Source of the DNA: DATAXI01 sp036266845
GTDB lineage: Bacteria > Verrucomicrobiota > Verrucomicrobiia > Chthoniobacterales > Chthoniobacteraceae
Direction: 5' to 3'
DNA length: 42,299 bases
Assembly: GCA_036266845.1 (NCBI GenBank)
Contig: DATAXI010000026.1
Location: forward strand, 1-42,299
Shown: positions 6,650 to 15,601 of the stretch, piece by piece
How positions within the stretch are numbered: position 1 is the first letter of the stretch
Layout: each line of letters opens with the position of its first letter
Notes under the pieces: generated by a model
The model's input: the letters and a program-made list of their open reading frames with translations, nothing else
Told to the model about the DNA's origin: nothing
The model's database searches: none
Made by a program: the position numbers and the translations under genes

Positions 6650-8850
6650 CCCCCGCGGAGCAATCGCTGGTATTCACGCATACCCCCGCGTCCCTGGCGG
6701 TGTCGGCGGCATTTGTTCTGGCGGTGGCGTGGCTCTGCTGGACGGCGTGGAAACGGAGCGCGTTCCGGCGGTCAACCGGGCTGCTGGAGGGGATGCGCCT
6801 GATGCTTGCGGCGGGAATCGCGATCACGCTCAACCAGCCGGAATGGCGCGAGGTTTTCAAGCCGCAGAACAAGCCGGAACTGGCCGTATTGATCGATACC
6901 TCCCGCTCGATGCAAACGCGCGACATGCCGGATACCGCCACCGGCGCGCCTGACGGACGCTCGCGAGCCGAGGCGGCGAAACCGCTTGCCGATATCGCCG
7001 CGTGGAAAGAAATCGCGAAGAAGATGGATGTGACCATCGAGCCTTTCTCCTCCGACGGCCAGCCGCCGGACGAGGGCACGGATTTGAACAAGGCGCTCAT
7101 TCGCGCCGCGGAGCGGCATCCGCGGCTGGCCGCCGTGGTGCTGGCGAGCGATGGCGATTGGAATACCGGCCAGCCTCCGGCGCAGGCGGCGGTGCGGCTG
7201 CGGATGCGGCATGTGCCGGTGTATGCGGCGCCCATGGGGAGTGAAACGCGGCTGCCGGACGTTGCGCTCACCAGTTTCGACGTGCCGGCATTTGCGGTCG
7301 CGGGCAAGCCGTTGCGGATTCCCTTTTCCATCGAGAGCTCCCTGCCGCGCGATGAGCCGGCGACGCTGCGGATGGAATGTTCCTCCGGCGAGACGATTGA
7401 AAAGCCGGTGGTTATTCCCGCGATGAGCAAGCTGCAGGATGTGATCGTGTGGAAACCGGAGGCGCCCGGCGATTACAAGCTGAAGCTCATCGTCCCGCCG
7501 ACAGGCGGCGAGCGGAACCTCGACAACAATTCCATCGAAGCGCCGCTGCCGGTACGCAAGGAGGAGTTGCGCGTGCTGGTGATCGATACCTACCCGCGGT
7601 GGGAATACCGTTACCTGCGCAACGCGCTGCAGCGCGATCCGGGCGTCGTGGTCAACACGCTGCTGTTCCATCCCGATCTCGGCACGCCCGGCACGGGCCG
7701 CGGCTATCTCTCCGCGATGCCGGGCGAGGAGGAGCTTTCGAAATATGACGTCGTATTCCTGGGGGATGTGGGGACGGACAAGGGGCAGCTCACGCTGGAG
7801 CAGTGCGCGGAGTTGCAAAAGCTGGTGCGCGACCAGGCGGCGGGGCTTGTGTTCCTGCCGGGCTTTCGCGGGTACGAGGGCTCGTTGCAGGGGACCCCGC
7901 TGGCGGACCTGATGCCGATTGTGTGGGACGATGCGCAGCCGCGCGGCTACGGAACCAATACGCCGGGCAACTTTACCCTGACGGAGGAGGGAACGCACAG
8001 CCTGCTGACCAAGCTGGAGGACACGGACGATGCGAGCGCGCGGGTCTGGGCGACGCTGCCGGGTTTCCAATGGTACGCGCCGGTGATACGCGCCAAGGCC
8101 GGCAGCGACGTGCTGGCCACCCACGCCTCGGAGGAGAATCAATTTGGGCGCATCCCTCTGATCGTGACAAAGACCTATGGCTCGGGCAAAATCCTGTTCA
8201 TGGGCACCGACGGCGCATGGCGATGGCGCAAAGGGGTTGAAGACAAGTATCACTATCGCTTTTGGGGTCAGGTGGTGCGATGGATGGCGTACCAACGCAA
8301 CATGGCCAAGGGAGAAAATATGCGGCTTTTTTATTCGCCCGACCGCCCGCGCACCGGCGCGGTGCTGACGCTGAATGCGAACGTGGCCGGCGCGTCGGGG
8401 GATCCGCTGCACGACGGGGTGGTTATCGCGCAGATCACCGCGCCCTCGGGCAAGACGGCCAGCGTGCGGCTCTCACCCGCCGGGCCGGATGCCTGGGGGT
8501 TATTCACCGGCGTCTTCACACCCACCGAGCCGGGGGATCATCGCGTGCACCTGACCTGTGCGGAGGCGGGGTCGTCGCTGGATTCCATCATCTCCGTGCA
8601 AGGGGCGAGCAAGGAAAAAGTGGGCGAGCCGGCACGCCTGGATGTGTTGCGGGAGATCGCGCAGATCACGCGCGGCGCGATGTTGAAGAACACCGATCCC
8701 GCAACCGCCATCGCCGCGATCTCCGCGCTGCCCGAGCCGGCGCTGGAAGAGCGGCGCGTACAGATTTGGGCGAGCCCGCTGTGGGCCGGATTTCTGATTT
8801 TGCTGCTGGGCATATTCTGGGCGGGGAGAAAGGCCGCCGGAACATTCTGA
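6646..8850 (+). CDS. Membrane protein with VWA and glutamine-amidotransferase-like domains
   Basis: ATG 6646 is preceded by GGAAGGAG at good spacing and overlaps the previous stop (ATGA); the protein has 734 residues. Two membrane helices (~18-34 and 46-62) come first, then a VWA domain with MIDAS DTSRS at 84-88. A region beginning near residue 308 (LRVLVIDTYPRWEYRYLRN) has the class I glutamine-amidotransferase-like fold used by many Verrucomicrobia/Planctomycete VWA proteins; it appears to lack a clear catalytic Cys in a nucleophile elbow, so a binding rather than a hydrolytic role is likely. One C-terminal helix (LWAGFLILLLGIFWAGRK) ends the protein. It is the third VWA protein in succession and presumably part of the same inner-membrane complex. 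Confidence 0.88.
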   Translation: MTPAEQSLVFTHTPASLAVSAAFVLAVAWLCWTAWKRSAFRRSTGLLEGMRLMLAAGIAITLNQPEWREVFKPQNKPELAVLIDTSRSMQTRDMPDTATGAPDGRSRAEAAKPLADIAAWKEIAKKMDVTIEPFSSDGQPPDEGTDLNKALIRAAERHPRLAAVVLASDGDWNTGQPPAQAAVRLRMRHVPVYAAPMGSETRLPDVALTSFDVPAFAVAGKPLRIPFSIESSLPRDEPATLRMECSSGETIEKPVVIPAMSKLQDVIVWKPEAPGDYKLKLIVPPTGGERNLDNNSIEAPLPVRKEELRVLVIDTYPRWEYRYLRNALQRDPGVVVNTLLFHPDLGTPGTGRGYLSAMPGEEELSKYDVVFLGDVGTDKGQLTLEQCAELQKLVRDQAAGLVFLPGFRGYEGSLQGTPLADLMPIVWDDAQPRGYGTNTPGNFTLTEEGTHSLLTKLEDTDDASARVWATLPGFQWYAPVIRAKAGSDVLATHASEENQFGRIPLIVTKTYGSGKILFMGTDGAWRWRKGVEDKYHYRFWGQVVRWMAYQRNMAKGENMRLFYSPDRPRTGAVLTLNANVAGASGDPLHDGVVIAQITAPSGKTASVRLSPAGPDAWGLFTGVFTPTEPGDHRVHLTCAEAGSSLDSIISVQGASKEKVGEPARLDVLREIAQITRGAMLKNTDPATAIAAISALPEPALEERRVQIWASPLWAGFLILLLGIFWAGRKAAGTF

Positions 8851-8853
8851 GCC

Positions 8854-11800
8854 ATGGATACGCAACTTCCTCCCATTCTCGAGTCCAAGCTGGGGGACTT
8901 TCGCCGGCGGGTCTGGACCGTAAAACTGGCCGAGGCCGTTTTCGCGGCCATTGTGGGTATCGCGATTTCCTGGCTGCTGGTGTTTTTGCTGGATCGCGTG
9001 TGCGATACTCCGGGCTGGCTGCGGCTGGTGATTTTGATTTCCGGCGCCGCGACACTTTGCATCGGGGCGCCGCTCAAGTGGCATCGATGGGTCTGGAGCC
9101 AGCGGCGGCTGGAGGATGCCGCGCGGCTGCTGCGCCGGACCTTCCCGGCCCTGGGCGATCAATTGCTGGGCATCGTGGAGCTGGCGCGCATGGATCACGC
9201 CGCGGCGGGACGCAGCGAGCGGCTGGTGCAGGCCGCGATGCAACAGGCGGCGGATGCGATCAAGAATCGCGACTTTACCCATGCGGTGCCGGAGCCGCGC
9301 CACCGGCAATGGGGCTGGGCCGCGGCGGGAGCGGCGGCGCTGGTGCTGGCGGGTTTCCTTTTTGTGAATGACGCGGCGCGAAATGCGTTTGTCCGCTGGA
9401 TCGCGCCGCTGGGGAATACGGAGCGCTTCACCTTTGCGCGCATCGGGCAATTGCCGTCGCGCATCGTGGTACCCTATGCGGAGCCGTTTCAATTGCAGGT
9501 GCGACTGGCCGGCGCGACGCGCTGGGCGCCGGGGCAGGCGTCGGCGCGGCTGGGCTCGGAGGATCGTATCGTCGCGGGTCTTGGCAAGGCCGGGTACGTG
9601 CTTAATTTTCCGCCGCAGAAGGAGGACGGGACCCTCTCGCTTTCCGTGGGCGACGTGCGGAAGAAGATCGAGATCGAGCCGCGCAACCGCCCCGACCTTG
9701 CGGACCTCGTCGTGCATGAGCGGCTGCCGGATTATCTGCATTACGACAGGGAGCAGCGCATCGATGTGCGCGGAGGCGCGGTCAGCATCTTGAAGGGGGC
9801 GGAGGCGGCATTCGAGGCGCACGCGAGCCGGGACATCGTGGAGGCGCGGATGGATTCGAAACCGCAAAAGGTCAGCGGCGCGGATATTCTCACCGGATAC
9901 CAAACCGTGACCGGCGACGAGCAGCGAAAATTCACCTGGCGCGACCGGGACGGCCTGACGCCGCGCGAGCCGCTGACACTGGATGTGCGCGCCGTGGCCG
10001 ATGAGCCGCCGAGCATCATGGCGAGTCGCGATTCACCGGAGGAGGTGGTGCTCGACTCGGAGGTTATCACATTTTCCGGCGAGGCGACGGATGACTTTGG
10101 CGTCAAGGAAATGGGAATCGAGTGGGTTGGCTCGCAAACCGGAGAGGATGGCTCCGCGCCCATTCATGGGGAGCGCATCTGCGCGGCGGGCGGCCCGGAG
10201 ACGAAGGACTTGAAGGCGCAGGCGACGTTTTGCGCGACGCGCGACGGCATTGAGCCGCAGACCGTGGAGGTGCGGCTCTGGACCATCGATTACCTGCCGG
10301 GCCGTCCGCATTCCCACTCGGCCAGTTTTACGCTCCAGGTGCTCAACAAGACCGATCACGCGATCTGGCTGACCCAGCAATTCGGCAAATGGCTGGAAGC
10401 GGCCAAGGAAAGCTACGAGCGCGAGCAACAACTGCACGAGACAAACAAGGAACTGCGCGCGATGAATCCCCAGGAACTGGACCGGCCGGAAAATCGCCAG
10501 AAGGTGGCGCAGCAGGCGGCGGCGGAGAACGCGCAGGCGGCGCGTCTGGCGGGCCTGACGCAATCGGGACGCAACCTTGTGGAGCAGGCGACAAAGAACG
10601 ATGAATTTGACGCAAAGCGGCTGGAGACCTGGGCGACCATGTTGAAGACCTTGCAGGATATCGCGGCGAATCGCATGCCCAGCGTCGCGGATCTGCTGAA
10701 GCAAAGCGCGAACGCACCCAGCGGCGAGACGGCTGGCACCCAGCGGCAGACCGGCCGGCAGACCGCGCCGGCATCATCGCCCGCCGCGCTGGCCGGCAAT
10801 ACCCAGAAGTCCGCCGGCGGCCTTTCGCAAGGCCCGATGAATGCGAGCCCGCAGGGCGCGCCGCCGAAGATCGATCCGAACGCCACACCCAAGTACCAGC
10901 CAGGCCCGGGCCTGAGCATGCGCGAGGCCGGTAATTTCAAGGCGGGCGGGCAGGCCAGCCCCACGCCGGGCAATTCCGGCCCCAAGCCGCCGGGCAACAG
11001 CAAGCTGCGCCTGCCCACCGTGAACCTCGCTTCCGCTCCGTCGAAGACCCCGCGGAACAACGATAACCCGCCGCCCCAATCACCCGCGCAGCAGACCATG
11101 GACACCGCGGTAAAGCAGCAGAAGGATTTACTGGCGCAGTTCGCGAAAGTGTCCGACCAGCTTTCGGAAATCCTCGGCAGCCTTGAGGCCAGCACGTTTG
11201 TGAAGCGGCTCAAGGCGGCGTCGCACCAGCAGATGGGCCTCGCGGACAGCATCAGCCAGAAGACGCTCGACTCCTTTGGCGTCAAGAACGGCGGCGTCAC
11301 GGCGGCGCAGCCCATCGAGGAAAAGGAAAAAGACCAGAGCGAGGTGGTGCGCGTGATCCAGAGCGACCTGGATGCTTATTACCAGCGAAAACAGGATTCG
11401 CGGTTCAAGGTCATCCTGGATGACATGCAGAAAACGGAGATCGTGCGGGCGCTTGCGGGCGATGGCGACAAGCTGGCGGAGAACCTCAGCGGGCAATCGA
11501 TGATCGGCTCCGAGTATTGGGCGGATACGCTGGACCGGTGGGCGGAGGAACTGGTGGCGGCAAGCAATAGCAACGGCTCCTCCACCTGCGGAGGCGACAG
11601 CCTGCCGCCGGAGATCGTGCTGAAGGTGATGCAGGTGCTGCGCGATGAAATGAAGCTGCGCGATGAGACGCGCGAGGCGGAGAACTCGAAGCCGGCGCTC
11701 GATGCCGGCCAATATCACAACCGCGCGAACCTGCTGGGCGAGACCCAGGCGGAGCTGGACAACCGCACCAACGGCGCGGAGGCGGATATCGTGGCGCTGC

Positions 11801-12195
11801 CAAACGGCGGGCAGACTTTCGGCAAGGAGATTCACCTGATGCAGGAGGTATCGGGCGTGATGCGGGATGCGAAGGGGATTCTTTACACGCCGGATACGGG
11901 ACCGCAGGCTATCGCGGCGGAGACGGAAGCCATCGAATTGCTGCTCCAGGCCAAGCGGAGCGGGAAGAAGCCGGGCGGCGGGGGGGGATCGAATCCCGGA
12001 GGCGGCACCGGACCGGATTCCGCGAGCGAGGCCGCGCTGGCGGAGCTGGGACCGGACGGGGAAGCGGCCAGCGTGATCGCCTCGCGCACCGTGGGGCAGG
12101 ACACCGGGCGCGCGGGGCGCCAGTTTCCGGAGGAATACAAGACGGGGCTGGATCAATACTTCTCACTGCTGGAGGGGCAGGGCGGCGTAAAATGA
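8854..12195 (+). CDS. Large membrane-anchored coiled-coil protein (DUF4175-like layout)
   Basis: The protein has 1113 residues. It starts with two membrane helices (~25-47 and ~52-70), and a third follows at ~150-168 (AAGAAALVLAGFLFV). Residues ~190-495 look like beta-rich Ig-like modules (GEATDDFGVKEMGIEW). Residues ~510-600 are a long Glu/Gln/Ala-rich coiled coil, ~620-750 a Pro/Gly/Ser/Asn-rich linker, ~755-1000 more helical coils, and ~1040-1060 a glycine-rich stretch. The architecture resembles DUF4175-type proteins and planctomycete relatives in MoxR clusters, but I see no catalytic motif. It lies 3 bp after the VWA/amidotransferase gene and overlaps the PDZ gene by 4 bp. An envelope scaffold role is inferred. 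Confidence 0.85.
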   Translation: MDTQLPPILESKLGDFRRRVWTVKLAEAVFAAIVGIAISWLLVFLLDRVCDTPGWLRLVILISGAATLCIGAPLKWHRWVWSQRRLEDAARLLRRTFPALGDQLLGIVELARMDHAAAGRSERLVQAAMQQAADAIKNRDFTHAVPEPRHRQWGWAAAGAAALVLAGFLFVNDAARNAFVRWIAPLGNTERFTFARIGQLPSRIVVPYAEPFQLQVRLAGATRWAPGQASARLGSEDRIVAGLGKAGYVLNFPPQKEDGTLSLSVGDVRKKIEIEPRNRPDLADLVVHERLPDYLHYDREQRIDVRGGAVSILKGAEAAFEAHASRDIVEARMDSKPQKVSGADILTGYQTVTGDEQRKFTWRDRDGLTPREPLTLDVRAVADEPPSIMASRDSPEEVVLDSEVITFSGEATDDFGVKEMGIEWVGSQTGEDGSAPIHGERICAAGGPETKDLKAQATFCATRDGIEPQTVEVRLWTIDYLPGRPHSHSASFTLQVLNKTDHAIWLTQQFGKWLEAAKESYEREQQLHETNKELRAMNPQELDRPENRQKVAQQAAAENAQAARLAGLTQSGRNLVEQATKNDEFDAKRLETWATMLKTLQDIAANRMPSVADLLKQSANAPSGETAGTQRQTGRQTAPASSPAALAGNTQKSAGGLSQGPMNASPQGAPPKIDPNATPKYQPGPGLSMREAGNFKAGGQASPTPGNSGPKPPGNSKLRLPTVNLASAPSKTPRNNDNPPPQSPAQQTMDTAVKQQKDLLAQFAKVSDQLSEILGSLEASTFVKRLKAASHQQMGLADSISQKTLDSFGVKNGGVTAAQPIEEKEKDQSEVVRVIQSDLDAYYQRKQDSRFKVILDDMQKTEIVRALAGDGDKLAENLSGQSMIGSEYWADTLDRWAEELVAASNSNGSSTCGGDSLPPEIVLKVMQVLRDEMKLRDETREAENSKPALDAGQYHNRANLLGETQAELDNRTNGAEADIVALPNGGQTFGKEIHLMQEVSGVMRDAKGILYTPDTGPQAIAAETEAIELLLQAKRSGKKPGGGGGSNPGGGTGPDSASEAALAELGPDGEAASVIASRTVGQDTGRAGRQFPEEYKTGLDQYFSLLEGQGGVK

Positions 12196-14576
12196 AGCTG
12201 TCACACGGGATACGCCGGCTTGCGCTGGCGGCGTTGCTTGCGGGTTATCCGTGGCCGGCGGCGTATGCGGTCATTGGGGAGAAACCCGCCGTTGCGGCTT
12301 CGCCCGGCGCTTCGCCGGCTGCGTCCCCGGCGGAGTCGCCATCGGGTCTGGTGGGGATTGGCGCCGTGCTGACCACCGAAGATGGCTCCGCCACCGTGAG
12401 GAGCCTGGTGCCGGGCGGTCCGGCCGCGCGCGATGGCCGGCTCAAGGCGGATGATCGCATCACCGCGGTCGCGCAGGGAGACGGCGCCTTTGTCGATTGC
12501 AAGAACCTGACCCTGGACAAGGTGGTGGGAATGATCCGCGGCAACAAGGGAAGCACCGTGCGGCTCAAGGTGCTGGAGCCGGGCGTTACCGACCCGAAGC
12601 AGACGGCGACCGTCACGCTGGTCCGGGAAGAGGTGAAACTGAACGGTACGGAAATGGAGGAGGGTGGAAACCAAACGGCGAATCTATCCGCGGACGAAAA
12701 GAAGCAATTGGACACGCTGATCGGCAAAGTGAACGACGCCAGGCGCACCATGCTGGGCGAACAGATGAAGAAGGAAGTGGACGACGTCGCAAAGGCCACC
12801 GGCCTGAATGACGCCGGGAAGCAGGCGCTGGAGAAAGCCGCCGATACCGCGGTGCAGCAGAGCATCGATCAATCCACCGGAAAGCTGAAGCAGCTCTTTA
12901 CGCATAACTTTGGCATCGGGCGGCACGGAATCTTTGAGCACATGCTCAACGTGATCATCGCCAACGCCTCCGCATACGCGAAGTGGGCGCAGTCCCAGGG
13001 CGGCGCGTGGCCCGCGGACCAGGCGGCGTGGAAAGATGCGCTCAAGACCACCCTCGATCCGGCGCAGGCCGCGGCCTGGGCGGCGGTCGAGAAACAGCGG
13101 GGGGCGGACGCGGAGGTGGAGATGGGGCATTACCTCGATACGCTGGTGCAATTCACCATCCAGCAGCAACGGCCCAACCTTGAGGCGAAGGCCGCGCAGG
13201 TCCAGCAGGGGCTCAATCTCGCGCCGGATCGTGCGGCCAAGCTCAAGGCGATGACCGAGGCTCTGCTCAAGGAGGCGGGCCAGCAGGCGCGCGAGTCCGC
13301 AAAGAAGGGGCTGCTGGCGATGGGCGAGAACGAACGGAAAACGGCAATCGAGCAACAGGGTTTCTACCGCTGGCTCCAGGGACAGTCCGATGAGGATTGG
13401 GACAAGAGCCTCGCCACCCTGTTGACGAAAGAAGAGATCCAGCAGCTAAAGGATTCCCATGAGGAAGAGAAGCAGCGCCGCGCCCGCGCGATGGGCGATC
13501 TTGCGGTGGCGCTGATGGACGACAGAATCGCGTTTACCGAAGCGCAACGGGGCCAGATCGAGCCCATCATCGAGCGCCTCGCCGCGGGCAACTCGAACAT
13601 GATGGGAGATCGGGAGAACAACAGTTATTACAATACGCCGGTGTCGGCGTACTATGGGCTTTCGTCCGGCGCATCCGAAGCGGAGATCAAGCCGATCCTC
13701 GACTCGGCCCAGTGGCAGCATTGGCGCGATTGCTGCGCGGAGAAAAACAATATCGAAGAGCACGGCGTCGAAACCGTGCTGCCTCTGCCCACGCCCGCGG
13801 ACTCCGATAAATCGGAGGCCGGCGCCCAGCCCGAGGACGTGGACCGGGACATTGCCGATTATGTGCAGAAGAAGAGCCACGGAGCGTACCGGCAATTTCT
13901 CGCTGCGGCCGAGTTGAAGGCCGAGGACGCCGCGCACGTCTTGCAATTGCCGCCGGAAGTTGAGGAGCGCCTGCTTACCGCCGCGCGCGGCGAGGCGGAA
14001 TTGCGGATCGCGGGATGGGATAACGCCGTCGAGCAGGTGGTCCGCGGCAATATTGGCGATGCCGGGCCGGAAAGCATCCGGCAGCGGCTCGCCTCCATCC
14101 AGCCCTACGTGTTTTCCAATATCGAACAGCGATCCGCGGGAGTGGCGGAGGATATTTGGAACCACGCGGTCGATACCCAGTTGACGGCGGATCAGATCAA
14201 AGCATGGAAAAAGGAATTGGATGCGCGAACGGCATATCGCAACAAGGCGATCTCCGCCGCGGTCGTTTGCACGTTTGACGAGCGCTTTCGCCTTACCTCC
14301 AGCCAATGGGCAAAGCTGGAGCCGATGGTGGCGAAGATCGTGAGCGAGTGCGGCGACCAGTTCGGCAACTTCTTCAACATGACCCCGCGCACCGAGTGGT
14401 TTCTGCAAAGCTACACCGCATTTGCCCCGATGGCGGGCATTCCGGACAAGGATATGAAAACGATCCTGACCGATGCCCAATGGCGCGCCTGGACCGGATG
14501 CAACGAGTACGAGACGGCCCAGGAAATCTGGCGGAATATTGACCGGTCCCGGCACCCGCAGGGAGGGGGAAATTGA
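12192..14576 (+). CDS. Exported PDZ-domain protein
   Basis: The 794-residue protein has an N-terminal signal peptide (KLSHGIRRLALAALLAGYP, cleavage near AYA) and an Ala/Ser/Pro-rich linker containing three spaced ASP repeats (residues ~36-50). A PDZ domain covers ~54-147 (GIGAVL, PGGPAARDGRLKADDRI, STVRLKVLEPG). The rest is predominantly helical with charged, Gln-rich segments, and no protease motif is visible, so it is not a DegP/HtrA or C-terminal processing protease in the usual sense. It overlaps the preceding gene (ATGA) and shares one base with the next (TGATG). A periplasmic substrate- or partner-recognition role is inferred from the PDZ domain and the operon. Confidence 0.88.
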   Translation: MKLSHGIRRLALAALLAGYPWPAAYAVIGEKPAVAASPGASPAASPAESPSGLVGIGAVLTTEDGSATVRSLVPGGPAARDGRLKADDRITAVAQGDGAFVDCKNLTLDKVVGMIRGNKGSTVRLKVLEPGVTDPKQTATVTLVREEVKLNGTEMEEGGNQTANLSADEKKQLDTLIGKVNDARRTMLGEQMKKEVDDVAKATGLNDAGKQALEKAADTAVQQSIDQSTGKLKQLFTHNFGIGRHGIFEHMLNVIIANASAYAKWAQSQGGAWPADQAAWKDALKTTLDPAQAAAWAAVEKQRGADAEVEMGHYLDTLVQFTIQQQRPNLEAKAAQVQQGLNLAPDRAAKLKAMTEALLKEAGQQARESAKKGLLAMGENERKTAIEQQGFYRWLQGQSDEDWDKSLATLLTKEEIQQLKDSHEEEKQRRARAMGDLAVALMDDRIAFTEAQRGQIEPIIERLAAGNSNMMGDRENNSYYNTPVSAYYGLSSGASEAEIKPILDSAQWQHWRDCCAEKNNIEEHGVETVLPLPTPADSDKSEAGAQPEDVDRDIADYVQKKSHGAYRQFLAAAELKAEDAAHVLQLPPEVEERLLTAARGEAELRIAGWDNAVEQVVRGNIGDAGPESIRQRLASIQPYVFSNIEQRSAGVAEDIWNHAVDTQLTADQIKAWKKELDARTAYRNKAISAAVVCTFDERFRLTSSQWAKLEPMVAKIVSECGDQFGNFFNMTPRTEWFLQSYTAFAPMAGIPDKDMKTILTDAQWRAWTGCNEYETAQEIWRNIDRSRHPQGGGN

Positions 14577-15601
14577 TGCGCGCTCTGCGTTGCCTGTTGA
14601 GCGGCATTGCATTGCTGGCGCTGGCGCACGGGGCGCGGGCGCAGGATCCCACGTTGCGATTTGGCGGGCAGATTCCGCCGGATGTGGACCTGATCTATGA
14701 GCGCGGCCTGGCGTGGCTGGCTGCAAACCAGGGGCAGGATGGAAGCTGGCCGTGCAATTACCAGGGCTGCGGCGTGGATGGCATCTGCCTGATGGCCTTT
14801 CTCGCAAGCGGCGAGGATCCAAACTACGGCAAATACGCGGCGAATGTGCACCGGGCGATCTACGCCATCATCCAGAAGCAGGATGCGAAGACCGGCTACT
14901 TCCCCAACAGCATGTATCACCACGGCTTCGCCATGCTGGCGCTATCGGAGGCTTACGGCGCGGTGGATGAATCGCTCTTTCCCAACGGCGAGAAACCGCA
15001 GCGGAGTATCGCGCGGGCCCTGCAACTGGCGATTGGCTGCGCCGCCACCTCGCAAAAAAACAATCGCTGGGGCGCGTGGCGATACAATCCGGACGGTTAC
15101 GACGCGGATACGTCCGTCACCGGCGCCGTGCTCATGGGATTGCTTGCGGCGCGCAACGCGGGGATGACTGTGCCGGACGACGTGATCAAATCCGGCATGG
15201 ATTACATGCGGAGGAGCACCTCGATCGATGGCTCGGTTGCGTACAGCGGCGGCTTTGGGGGGATGGGCGGCTCGATAAATCTCACCGCCGTCTGCTGCCT
15301 GGTGAGCGCGGTTTCCAAGTCCAAGCAGACGGATCAATTCAAGGCGACGCTCCAGCGCCTGCTGGATAACCTGGATAACAACGAGACGAACTCCTACCCG
15401 GAATATAATCGCTATTACATGGCGCAGGCCCTCTTCCAGGGAAATTATGCCGCGTGGCAAAAATGGAACGCGCAACTGGTGCGCGAGTTGCGCGAGGCGC
15501 AGCACGACGACGGTTCTTTTGACGGCGGCCCATACCAGACCGGCATGTCGCTGCTCGCGCTGGCGCTGAATTACCGGTTTCTTCCCATCTACGAGCGATG
15601 A
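14576..15601 (+). CDS. Exported prenyltransferase/squalene-oxidase-repeat (alpha-toroid) protein
   Basis: ATG 14576, sharing one base with the upstream TGA, gives 341 residues; a TTG one codon earlier is less likely. A signal peptide (LLSGIALLALAHGARAQ) is followed by repeated helical units of the alpha/alpha-toroid type: LAWLAANQGQDGSWPC, IIQKQDAKTGYFP with MYHHGFAMLALSEAYG, WGAWRYNPDGYDADTSVTG, and LREAQHDDGSF with GMSLLALAL. This repeat defines the prenyltransferase/squalene oxidase superfamily. The DADTSVTG stretch sits where cyclases carry DXDD, but the catalytic triple acid is incomplete, so a lipid-cyclase activity is doubtful. Related exported proteins accompany MoxR/VWA clusters in planctomycetes. 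A periplasmic binding role is inferred. Confidence 0.88.
   Translation: MRALRCLLSGIALLALAHGARAQDPTLRFGGQIPPDVDLIYERGLAWLAANQGQDGSWPCNYQGCGVDGICLMAFLASGEDPNYGKYAANVHRAIYAIIQKQDAKTGYFPNSMYHHGFAMLALSEAYGAVDESLFPNGEKPQRSIARALQLAIGCAATSQKNNRWGAWRYNPDGYDADTSVTGAVLMGLLAARNAGMTVPDDVIKSGMDYMRRSTSIDGSVAYSGGFGGMGGSINLTAVCCLVSAVSKSKQTDQFKATLQRLLDNLDNNETNSYPEYNRYYMAQALFQGNYAAWQKWNAQLVRELREAQHDDGSFDGGPYQTGMSLLALALNYRFLPIYER

Noticed and set aside
6772..8412. 546-codon minus-strand open frame inside the VWA/amidotransferase gene
   Set aside because: Arg/His/Gln-rich antisense of a strong coding gene, no signal, membrane segment or motif.
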